A stretch of 14,835 bases of DNA from an uncultured Chitinophagaceae bacterium (GTDB lineage: Bacteria > Bacteroidota > Bacteroidia > Chitinophagales > Chitinophagaceae), in NCBI GenBank assembly GCA_937996595.1, contig CALKVC010000074.1, positions 1 through 14,835 on the forward strand, in the 5' to 3' direction. The translations under genes and the position numbers were made by a program. Below, one piece after another: positions 7,312 through 14,091 of this stretch; the stretch's first letter is position 1, and every line of letters begins with the position of its first letter. Under the pieces are notes generated by a model. That model ran no database searches and was not told the DNA's origin. It saw only the letters and a program-made list of their open reading frames with translations.

Positions 7312-8192
7312 TGTCTTTATGGAAAGGAAAATCTAAAGGCACAAAATCAGGTTACCGTATCTTCATATGGATATTAAAGAATTTCGGCGTTTTGCCGGGA
7401 TATTTTGTACTGAGATTCGTAGTCCTTTACTTTTTTTTATTTTCATATTCCTCTTCTAAGGTTTTATACACATTTTACCGCAATCGGCTTGGGTTCAGCC
7501 GGCTGGCTTCCCTGCGCAGTATTTACCGAAATTATTACATGATGGGGCAGAGCATAATCGATAAGATAGTGGTTATGTCTGGCATAAAAAACCGGTTCAG
7601 TTTTCACCTGGATGGCGAGGAAAACCTGCATCATATCGCATCCCTTAAAAAGGGGGGCATTTTACTGAGTGCACATATCGGTAACTGGGATATTGCCGCA
7701 CACCTCATGAAAAGCCTTAACAGCCGTATCAATATCCTCATTTTTGATGGTGAAGATGAACAGATAAAGCAATACCTGGCAGGCATAACCGGATCGCTCC
7801 CGGTTAACATCATCGTTATAAAAGAAGACCTTTCCCATATTTATCAACTGAGCGAAGCTTTCAGCAGGAATGAGCTGGTATGCATGCATGCCGACAGGTA
7901 CCTGGAAGGCAATAAGACAATGAAAGTGGATTTCCTGGGAAAAGAAGCTAAGTTTCCCATGGGGCCGTTTATCCTGGCATCCACATTTAAAGTTCCGGTT
8001 TCTTATGTTTTCGCCTTAAAAGAAAGTAATTTGCATTATCATTTTTTTGCCAGTAAAATCATAGATTACAGCCACCTGGAAAAAGGTACGTTGATGCAAC
8101 AGATGTTGCTGGATTATTCCGGGGAGATGGAAGCGAAAGTGAAACAATACCCGGATCAGTGGTTTAACCATTATGATTTCTGGCATCAGTAG
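7311..8192 (+). CDS. LpxL/LpxM-like acyltransferase
   Basis: 293 aa, the size of lipid A late acyltransferases. The H-x4-D catalytic motif of the family is visible in SAHIGNWDIA, His122 and Asp127. A hydrophobic segment at about residues 17-48 would anchor it to the inner membrane with the active site on the cytoplasmic face. HADR (about residues 192-195) and MGPF further on are consistent with the family's substrate-side blocks. Because it is coupled by a TGATG overlap to an acyl carrier protein, I infer that it takes the polyenoyl chain from ACP and joins it to an alcohol or phenol, in flexirubins the dialkylresorcinol. Genuine lipid A acylation is the alternative, but the operon context argues against it. 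Confidence 0.85.
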   Translation: MSLWKGKSKGTKSGYRIFIWILKNFGVLPGYFVLRFVVLYFFLFSYSSSKVLYTFYRNRLGFSRLASLRSIYRNYYMMGQSIIDKIVVMSGIKNRFSFHLDGEENLHHIASLKKGGILLSAHIGNWDIAAHLMKSLNSRINILIFDGEDEQIKQYLAGITGSLPVNIIVIKEDLSHIYQLSEAFSRNELVCMHADRYLEGNKTMKVDFLGKEAKFPMGPFILASTFKVPVSYVFALKESNLHYHFFASKIIDYSHLEKGTLMQQMLLDYSGEMEAKVKQYPDQWFNHYDFWHQ

Positions 8193-8195
8193 ATT

Positions 8196-8618
8196 ATGAA
8201 CGAAACAGCAGCAGGCATACATTCATATATTCCGCAAAGGCCGCCATTTGTTATGGTAGACAGGATTATTTCATCCGGTGAAACCGTAACAAAATCGTCT
8301 TTCAGGATACAGCAGGACAATATTTTTGTTGAAGACGGAAAACTGAAAGAGCCCGGCCTGGTAGAGAATATCGCTCAAACAGCGGCTGCCCGTGCCGGTT
8401 ATATTGCCCTTTCAGAAAATCAACCGGTGAAAATCGGTTTTATCGGCGCCATCAGGAACCTGCAGGTTGATGGATTCCCTGCTGTGGGTACAGAAATTGA
8501 AACTGAAGTTACCATCGTAAACCAGGTTTTTGATGTGTCTGTCATTTCGGGTAAAATTACCTGCTATGGTACCATGCTGGCCCAATGTGAAATGAAAATC
8601 TTTATTATCAATCAATAA
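8196..8618 (+). CDS. FabZ-like 3-hydroxyacyl-ACP dehydratase (hotdog fold)
   Basis: 140 aa, the length of FabZ. Expected role: removal of water from 3-hydroxyacyl-ACP to give the trans double bonds that stay in the polyene. The N-terminal block IPQRPPFVMVDRI (residues 12-24) aligns with LPHRYPF-x-x-VDR of FabZ, and GLVENIAQTAA carries the usual acidic residue, Glu57. Gln14 stands where FabZ has its catalytic His. This Gln form is, as far as I remember, frequent among Bacteroidota homologs, so the gene is probably functional, but it raises a question about mechanism or role. The gene starts 3 bases after the acyltransferase stop and ends 10 bases before the next gene. No other dehydratase is visible in the window. 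Confidence 0.82.
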   Translation: MNETAAGIHSYIPQRPPFVMVDRIISSGETVTKSSFRIQQDNIFVEDGKLKEPGLVENIAQTAAARAGYIALSENQPVKIGFIGAIRNLQVDGFPAVGTEIETEVTIVNQVFDVSVISGKITCYGTMLAQCEMKIFIINQ

Positions 8619-8628
8619 AAATTCTATT

Positions 8629-9288
8629 ATGAAGCATTCAATCAAATCCGGCTGGCTTATCGCCCTGCTGTTTTTATGCGGCATCACACAGAAATCTTTT
8701 TCACAAACACTGAAAGAATTTTTCAGCAGCAGTGAAACACAGGTAACCTACCTCGGTATTGATTTTACAAAGGCCAGGCTCATCAATGCCGTATCGGCAA
8801 ACCCAACCGATATCAAGAACAGGATATATCGCAGCATCAATGATGTGGTAGTGAATGAACCGAAGAAATTTGATTTTAACGAGCCATTTCACAAGTCAAA
8901 TATTTCCAACGACCTAACGGCAGTGCATGCACGTAATGAGAAGATTAATGCGGAAGAAATCGTGTCGTCAAACACTGACGATTTTAACCGCCTGAAGGAA
9001 TCCGATATGGCTGCAGCTGCAAAAGGGTTAAACCTCAGCGGAAAAAAAGGGATTGGCATCCTGTTCGTATTTGAAGCCATGAAGAACATTGATAAAGGCG
9101 ATGACCTGGCTGCAGTATGGACCGTACTGCTGGATATGGATTCAAAGAAAGTGCTGCTGGCTGAACGGTTTGAAGTGAAAGCAAGGGGCTTCGGGTTCAG
9201 GAATGTCTGGGCTTCCGCCATCAAGGCCACACTGGATGAAATAGACAAGAAAAAATACAAAGAGTGGAAATCTAAATACGGAAGCTGA
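8629..9288 (+). CDS. Exported protein of unknown function inside the pigment operon
   Basis: 219 aa. Residues 1-25 look like a signal peptide: basic start (KHSIK), hydrophobic stretch WLIALLFLCGI, then S-F-S before Q26. The mature part has no enzyme motif I recognise. The second half (about 139-200) alternates predicted strands, with ILFVFEAM, AAVWTVLLDM and VLLAERFEV, then a basic helix-like tail ending KEWKSKYGS. This strand pattern vaguely recalls the exported paralogs at 141-725 and 2453-3055, but convincing identity is absent. It lies 10 bases after the dehydratase and 6 before the thioesterase, so it is co-expressed with cytoplasmic enzymes while itself being exported. A role in moving, anchoring or stabilising the pigment at the envelope is a guess from position. 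Confidence 0.8.
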   Translation: MKHSIKSGWLIALLFLCGITQKSFSQTLKEFFSSSETQVTYLGIDFTKARLINAVSANPTDIKNRIYRSINDVVVNEPKKFDFNEPFHKSNISNDLTAVHARNEKINAEEIVSSNTDDFNRLKESDMAAAAKGLNLSGKKGIGILFVFEAMKNIDKGDDLAAVWTVLLDMDSKKVLLAERFEVKARGFGFRNVWASAIKATLDEIDKKKYKEWKSKYGS

Positions 9289-9294
9289 TCCGGA

Positions 9295-9726
9295 ATGAAT
9301 ATGAAGAATGAACTTACATGCAATACGGAAGTACAGGTGCGGTTTAACGAAGCTGACCCGCTGGGTATCGTATGGCATGGCCACTATATCAGGTATTTTG
9401 AAGACGGGCGGGAAGCGTTTGGCAACATGCACGGTCTCAGCTACCTCGATGTGTATAAACAAGGTTTTGTGATTCCGGTTGTGCAGGTGCAATGCGATTA
9501 CAAACTTTCGTTGCGGTATGGCGACAAGCTGATCGTGGAAACTAAATACATACCAACCGATGCGGCCAAGATGAAATTCACTTACAGGTTATTCAATGCC
9601 GAAACCGGCAAACTGGTTGCTACGGGTTCGTCTGTACAGGTCTTTCTTGATAAGGACGAATCTGTGCTGCAACTGTCTAATCCGCCTTTTTTTGATGCAT
9701 GGAAGAAAAAGCACGGACTGGCTTAA
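9295..9726 (+). CDS. YbgC / 4-hydroxybenzoyl-CoA-type acyl thioesterase (hotdog fold)
   Basis: 143 aa, typical of the family. VRFNEADPLGIVWHGHY near the N-terminus is the hallmark block of YbgC-like thioesterases, with Asp21 as catalytic acid and the WHGHYIRYFED segment forming the central helix. It should hydrolyse an acyl thioester, perhaps releasing the polyene acid or clearing mis-primed chains from the carrier protein. With an acyltransferase in the same operon, an editing role is as likely as product release. ATG 9295 is followed by an in-frame ATG at 9301, so the first two residues are uncertain. It starts 6 bases after the exported-protein gene and ends 7 before ketosynthase 2. Confidence 0.88.
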   Translation: MNMKNELTCNTEVQVRFNEADPLGIVWHGHYIRYFEDGREAFGNMHGLSYLDVYKQGFVIPVVQVQCDYKLSLRYGDKLIVETKYIPTDAAKMKFTYRLFNAETGKLVATGSSVQVFLDKDESVLQLSNPPFFDAWKKKHGLA

Positions 9727-9733
9727 TCTATGA

Positions 9734-10861
9734 ATGATGAGAGACGTTTTTATTATTGCTGATAATATCATTTCGCCACTGGGCAATACTGCTGCAGATA
9801 ATTTTTCCAAACTGTCTGCAGGGGTTTCAGGTATCAGGCGGCATGATGGCAGTTCCCTGTCCGGCCTCCCGTTCTATGGATCCCTGTTTGAGAATTATCC
9901 GGGCGATGAAAATAACGTAAACGGACATACGAAATTTGAACAGCTCCTCATCGATTCTGTTACCACGGCGTTGCAGCAATGCAGTGTAAGCCCGGCAGAC
10001 GCCAGAACGGTGCTGATCATTTCATCTACCAAGGGGAATATCAGCCTGCTGGAAGAACCGGCCATGTATTCGGCAGAAAGGATTTCATTGCATCATTCAG
10101 CTAAATCAGTTGCCCGTTACTGTAAGTTTACAAATGAACCGATCGTACTGTCAAATGCCTGTATCTCGGGCCTGCTTGGTATGATTACCGGAATGCGGCT
10201 GATACAGTCTGGCATATATGATCATGCTGTGGTGGCCGGTGCGGATGTGGTTTCAAAATTCATCCTGTCGGGGTTCCAGTCTTTCCAGGCCGTTAGCGAC
10301 GAACCTTGCAAGCCATTTGATGAATCCCGAAACGGGATTAACCTGGGCGAGGCGGCCGGCACGGTGGTATTATCAGCTAACCCGGAATATGCTAACGGGA
10401 TTAAACTTACCGGCGGTTCAGTAAGCAACGACGCCAACCATATTTCAGGCCCTTCCAGAACAGGAGAGGAGCTTTGCCAGGCTATCAGCAAAGCCATGGC
10501 TGATGCTGATGTTGCTGCTGCTGATATCGGGTTCATTTCAGCACATGGAACGGCCACTTTATACAACGATGAAATGGAAGCCAAAGCTTTTGCCATGGCG
10601 GGTTTGCAATCTGTGCCGGTAAACAGCCTGAAAGGATACTACGGACATACGTTAGGCGCTGCCGGGCTGATAGAATCGGTTATCAGCATTCATTCGTTAA
10701 GGAACGGTTTGATTATTCCGACTAAAGGGTTTTCAAAGCCAGGTGTAAGCGAGCCTGTAAACATATGCAGCCAATTAAAGGAATTTGTATCGCAACACTG
10801 CCTGAAAACCGCTTCAGGTTTCGGCGGATGCAATGCAGCAATTATCATAAGTAAAAACTAA
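9734..10861 (+). CDS. Beta-ketoacyl-ACP synthase 2, compact form
   Basis: 375 aa, about 30 shorter than FabF. Cys143 in LSNACISGLLG, His271 in SAHGTATLYNDE, Lys300 in SLKGYYGHTLGAAG and His304 keep the full condensing triad, and the C-terminus has GFGGCNAA. So it is a potentially active ketosynthase and not a chain-length factor that has lost its cysteine. The NACISG context differs from the usual TACASG, and the N-terminal half has deletions relative to FabF, which suggests a divergent secondary-metabolite subfamily. It may form a heterodimer with ketosynthase 1 or 3, as aryl polyene ketosynthases do, or use a special substrate. ATG 9734 and ATG 9737 are adjacent; the first is given. Seven bases separate it from the thioesterase gene and 9 from the methyltransferase gene. 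Confidence 0.88.
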   Translation: MMRDVFIIADNIISPLGNTAADNFSKLSAGVSGIRRHDGSSLSGLPFYGSLFENYPGDENNVNGHTKFEQLLIDSVTTALQQCSVSPADARTVLIISSTKGNISLLEEPAMYSAERISLHHSAKSVARYCKFTNEPIVLSNACISGLLGMITGMRLIQSGIYDHAVVAGADVVSKFILSGFQSFQAVSDEPCKPFDESRNGINLGEAAGTVVLSANPEYANGIKLTGGSVSNDANHISGPSRTGEELCQAISKAMADADVAAADIGFISAHGTATLYNDEMEAKAFAMAGLQSVPVNSLKGYYGHTLGAAGLIESVISIHSLRNGLIIPTKGFSKPGVSEPVNICSQLKEFVSQHCLKTASGFGGCNAAIIISKN

Positions 10862-10870
10862 TAACAAATT

Positions 10871-11941
10871 ATGGAGTTATTTGCAAAAGATACGGTTACA
10901 GCTTTCGAAGCGATTGAAAGGGCGCAATGGATCGCTTTCGGCCCCGTTATTTTCCAGGCTGCACGTATCATGCGTGATTCCGGTATTTTAGAGGCTGTGG
11001 AAAACAGCGGGAAGGCTGGTATTTCTTTGAAAGAAATAGCAGCAAAAGTGAATCTGCCTGAATATGGTGTGCGTGTGCTCCTGGAATCCGGCCTGGGTAT
11101 GGGCCTGGTGCTGTATAACGAGAACAAGTATACGCTGGGTAAAACAGGCCATTTCATTTTGCACGACAGGATGACAAGGGTGAATATGGATTTTGTGCAG
11201 GATGTTAATTACAAAGGCCTTTTCTACCTGGATGAAAGCATACAGACAGGTAAGCCGGTTGGTCTAAAACAACTGGGTAACTGGAGTACGGTATATGAAG
11301 GGTTGTCACAATTGCCCGAACACATACAGAAAAGCTGGTTCAATTTCGACCATTACTTTTCAGATGATGCATTTCCACATGTACTTCCCCTTGTATATAC
11401 AAAGGGCATCAGAAAGATCATGGACATTGGTGGCAATACCGGTAAATGGGCCATCGCTTCAGCAAAATTTTCCCCGGATATTCATGTTACCATTGTTGAC
11501 CTGCCCGGCCAGCTTGCGTTTGCCAAACGGGAAGTGGAAGCTAATGGTTTGCAAAACCAGGTTTCATTCATGGCTGCAAATGTACTGGACGAAACAGTGG
11601 AATTGCCGCGTGGATATGATGCCATATGGATGAGCCAGTTTTTAGACTGCTTCTCTGAAGAACAGATAGTGTCTATACTCAAGAGGTGTTACCGGGCATT
11701 GGACGATAACGGGTATGTATTTATCATGGAGCCATTGTGGGACAAACAGAAACTGGAGGTTGCCGCATTCTGCCTGCAGCAGACATCATTATATTTCACT
11801 GCCGTGGCCAATGGTAACAGCCAGATGTACAGCGCTGCTGTTTTCTTTGACTGCATAAAAAATGCGGGTTTTGAAATTGTGGAAGAAACAAATAATATTG
11901 GCCTGAGCCAGTCATTATTAAAATGTAAAAAAATGAAGTGA
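10871..11941 (+). CDS. SAM-dependent methyltransferase, COMT-like fold with altered catalytic site
   Basis: 356 aa. The N-terminal part (about residues 20-110) looks like the winged-helix dimerisation domain of plant COMT-type and bacterial O-methyltransferases (ARIMRDSGILEAV, ISLKEIAAKVN). The C-terminal part is a class I Rossmann domain: motif I MDIGGNTGKW (184-193), then VTIVDLPGQL (206-215), AANVLDE, and YDAIWMSQFLDCFSEEQ (249-265). O-methyltransferases of this fold have a catalytic His in the last segment (L-H-D-W); here the aligned residues read L-D-C-F, with Asp259 for His. That argues against normal phenol O-methylation. Flexirubins carry a C-methyl next to the phenol hydroxyl, so C-methylation of the aryl ring is a reasonable inference, not shown by the sequence. 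It lies between ketosynthase 2 and the halogenase gene. Confidence 0.85.
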   Translation: MELFAKDTVTAFEAIERAQWIAFGPVIFQAARIMRDSGILEAVENSGKAGISLKEIAAKVNLPEYGVRVLLESGLGMGLVLYNENKYTLGKTGHFILHDRMTRVNMDFVQDVNYKGLFYLDESIQTGKPVGLKQLGNWSTVYEGLSQLPEHIQKSWFNFDHYFSDDAFPHVLPLVYTKGIRKIMDIGGNTGKWAIASAKFSPDIHVTIVDLPGQLAFAKREVEANGLQNQVSFMAANVLDETVELPRGYDAIWMSQFLDCFSEEQIVSILKRCYRALDDNGYVFIMEPLWDKQKLEVAAFCLQQTSLYFTAVANGNSQMYSAAVFFDCIKNAGFEIVEETNNIGLSQSLLKCKKMK

Positions 11942-11963
11942 TTATTCATCAACAACAAATAAA

Positions 11964-13205
11964 ATGAAACAGGAATCCGTAGATGTTTTGGTAATCGGGG
12001 CCGGGCCCGCCGGTACGGTTGCCGCATCTATCATCAACAAGGCAGGTTACAGGGTGAAAATTGTAGAAAAATTAAAATTTCCGCGGTTTGTGATAGGCGA
12101 AAGCTTATTACCCCGCTGTATGGAGGCACTGGATGAAGCAGGGTTCCTGGAAGCGGTTAAAGAAAATGGATTCCAGGAAAAATTCGGAGCAAAGTTTGTA
12201 AAGAATGGAAAGATTTGCGATTATTTTTTTGCCGACCAGTTTACCAAAGGGTGGAGCTGGACCTGGCAGGTTCCAAGGGAAGAGTTTGATCTTACCCTGG
12301 CTGAAACAGTGGCAGATATGGGTGTACCGGTAAATTATGAAACAACGGTAACAGGTATTGTCTTCAATGGTTCTGATTCTGTAACAACCGTTGAAGATGC
12401 TTCCGGAAACCAATCGCAAATTAAGGCAAGGTTCATTGTAGATGGAAGTGGTTACGGCAGGGTAATTCCAAGGCTATTTGATTTAGACAGGCCCTCCGAC
12501 CTGGTGCCGAGGAAAGCGTTGTTCACTCATGCCATAGATACGAAGCGATCTATGGATGATGAACCAAACAGGATCACCATCATCGTACACCAGAAAGCCG
12601 TTTGGATATGGGTGATTCCTTTTTCAAACGGAAAAACTTCCCTGGGGTTTGTGGCTTCCCCCGAATTTTTTGATGATTATAAAGGAACAGCAGAAGAACA
12701 GTTGCGTGCACTGATAGCTACTCAACCTTATATTGCTGAAAGGTTTAAAGATGCCGAAATGGTATTTGAACCCAGGGTATTGCAGTCATGGTCAACCACT
12801 ACGGAAAAATTTTATGGCGATGGGTTTGTGCTTACTGGAAATGTAACAGAATTCCTTGACCCGGTGTTTTCATCCGGCGTTACACTGGCTACCGTATCCA
12901 GCCAGCTGGCTGCACACCTGGTTATTAAGAAACTGAAAGGTGAAGATGTTGACTGGGAAGAGGAATACACAAAACCGATGATGCAGGGTGTGGATACTTT
13001 CCGATCATATGTGCTGGCCTGGTATGATGGAACACTGGACACCATCTTTTTTGCCGACAAACCAAAACAGGACATTAAGAACATGATCTGTTCTGTGCTG
13101 GCAGGATATGTATGGGACCAGGAAAATCCATATGTAAAAAATCATGCTACGGCATTGAAGAAACTGGCAAGAATGATAGAAATTGAAAAAGAGTTTAGTG
13201 TATAG
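11964..13205 (+). CDS. Flavin-dependent halogenase-like protein
   Basis: 413 aa. The FAD-binding G-x-G-x-x-G is at residues 12-17 (GAGPAG), followed by FPRFVIGESLLP (39-50), a block shared with phenol/pyrrole-type halogenases. W-x-W-x-I-P, the halogenase hallmark that separates these enzymes from monooxygenases, is present as WIWVIP at 214-219. FLDPVFSSGVTLA (297-309) is the second FAD/halide-side block. Lys77 in GAKFVK is the likely candidate for the lysine that reacts with hypohalous acid, judged by position only. It should use FADH2, O2 and chloride or bromide and needs a separate flavin reductase, not seen in the window. The expected target is the electron-rich phenol ring of the aryl polyene, since chlorinated flexirubins are known. 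A related FAD oxidoreductase with no halogenation is the alternative. Confidence 0.85.
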   Translation: MKQESVDVLVIGAGPAGTVAASIINKAGYRVKIVEKLKFPRFVIGESLLPRCMEALDEAGFLEAVKENGFQEKFGAKFVKNGKICDYFFADQFTKGWSWTWQVPREEFDLTLAETVADMGVPVNYETTVTGIVFNGSDSVTTVEDASGNQSQIKARFIVDGSGYGRVIPRLFDLDRPSDLVPRKALFTHAIDTKRSMDDEPNRITIIVHQKAVWIWVIPFSNGKTSLGFVASPEFFDDYKGTAEEQLRALIATQPYIAERFKDAEMVFEPRVLQSWSTTTEKFYGDGFVLTGNVTEFLDPVFSSGVTLATVSSQLAAHLVIKKLKGEDVDWEEEYTKPMMQGVDTFRSYVLAWYDGTLDTIFFADKPKQDIKNMICSVLAGYVWDQENPYVKNHATALKKLARMIEIEKEFSV

Positions 13206-13211
13206 GCGATC

Positions 13212-13835
13212 ATGAATGATGAAACTGACATATCCATAACGGCAAGCTGCCTCATTGTAAACGGGTCGGTGTACAAAGACGGCATAAGAACATTTTCGGG
13301 TGAACCGGGTAATTTAAATAACCTGTTGCAGTCGGTATACAGCCATTTCGGGTTCAGGTACCCAAAGTTTTATAAAATGGATAACCTGTCTAAACTGGGT
13401 TGGCTGGCAACTGAAATCATGCTGCAGCATTTTAACCTGGCCGAAAAATACCCGGCATCAGGCACGGGCGTTGTGTTGAGTAATGCCAATGCAAGCCTTG
13501 ATACCGACCGGAAATATTACGATACGGTGAAGGATATTCCAAGTCCGGCCCTGTTTGTATATACCCTGCCAAACATAGTTACAGGTGAAATATGCATCCG
13601 GCACTGCCTGAAAGGGGAGAACGCTTTCTTTGTTTCGGAAAAGTTTGATGCCCCGTTCATACATCAATATGTGAGTAACATGATTAATAATGATATATTG
13701 CAGTGTTGTATTTGCGGATGGGTAGATGTGCTGGGTGATGATTACAAGGCCGCTTTATTTCTGGTGGAAAAAGAGCCGGGTACAGCATTTACTGTTGAAA
13801 GTATAAATAAAATATACGAGTTAGAAAATGGATAA
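13212..13835 (+). CDS. Half-length, apparently catalytically inactive ketosynthase homolog
   Basis: 207 aa, about half a ketosynthase. LPNIVTGEICIRHCLKGENA (119-138) aligns with the block before the active-site Cys in condensing enzymes (LPN-x-x-x-G-x-I-x-I-x-x-GLKG-x-N), and the following CCICGWVDVL matches the strand with AGGAD. Between them, where T-A-C-A-S-G should be, the sequence reads SEKFDAPF, so the nucleophile is missing (about residue 144). The C-terminal half with both His residues is absent. The frame is clean, ends by overlapping the next start by 8 bases, and is embedded in the operon, so this is an intact small protein and not a recent pseudogene. It may be a chain-length factor or a partner of ketosynthase 3, encoded two genes on. 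No close named family comes to mind. Confidence 0.75.
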   Translation: MNDETDISITASCLIVNGSVYKDGIRTFSGEPGNLNNLLQSVYSHFGFRYPKFYKMDNLSKLGWLATEIMLQHFNLAEKYPASGTGVVLSNANASLDTDRKYYDTVKDIPSPALFVYTLPNIVTGEICIRHCLKGENAFFVSEKFDAPFIHQYVSNMINNDILQCCICGWVDVLGDDYKAALFLVEKEPGTAFTVESINKIYELENG

Positions 13836-14091
13836 ATTAATGAATGATCTCAAGTCGCAGATCGTTGCACAACTGAATTTACAGGATATACGGCCGGAAG
13901 ATATCGGTAACGATGAGCCGCTTTTTAATGAAGGGCTGGGCCTTGATTCCATAGATGCGCTGGAACTGATTGTACTGATGCAGCAGCAATATAAGATAAA
14001 GCTCGCCAGTTCAGATGAGGGCCCTAAAGTGTTCCGTACGGTGCGTACCATGGCCGAATATATTACTGCAAACAAACCAGGCAATACATAA
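13828..14091 (+). CDS. Acyl carrier protein 2
   Basis: 87 aa. Ser41 in GLGLDSIDALEL is the phosphopantetheine attachment site. Helices flank it, and a longer loop (SSDEGPKVFRT) precedes the last helix. Its start at ATG 13828 overlaps the end of the half-ketosynthase gene by 8 bases, and its stop (14089-14091) directly abuts the ATG of ketosynthase 3, so translation of the three is probably coupled and their products may form one complex. Compared with carrier protein 1 the motif and charge pattern differ, suggesting separate partners. Confidence 0.9.
   Translation: MDKLMNDLKSQIVAQLNLQDIRPEDIGNDEPLFNEGLGLDSIDALELIVLMQQQYKIKLASSDEGPKVFRTVRTMAEYITANKPGNT

Noticed and set aside
8889..9323. Minus-strand open frame of 144 codons opposite the exported-protein gene
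   Set aside because: It overlaps two plus-strand genes of a tight operon and has a Ser/Phe-rich composition typical of an antisense shadow.
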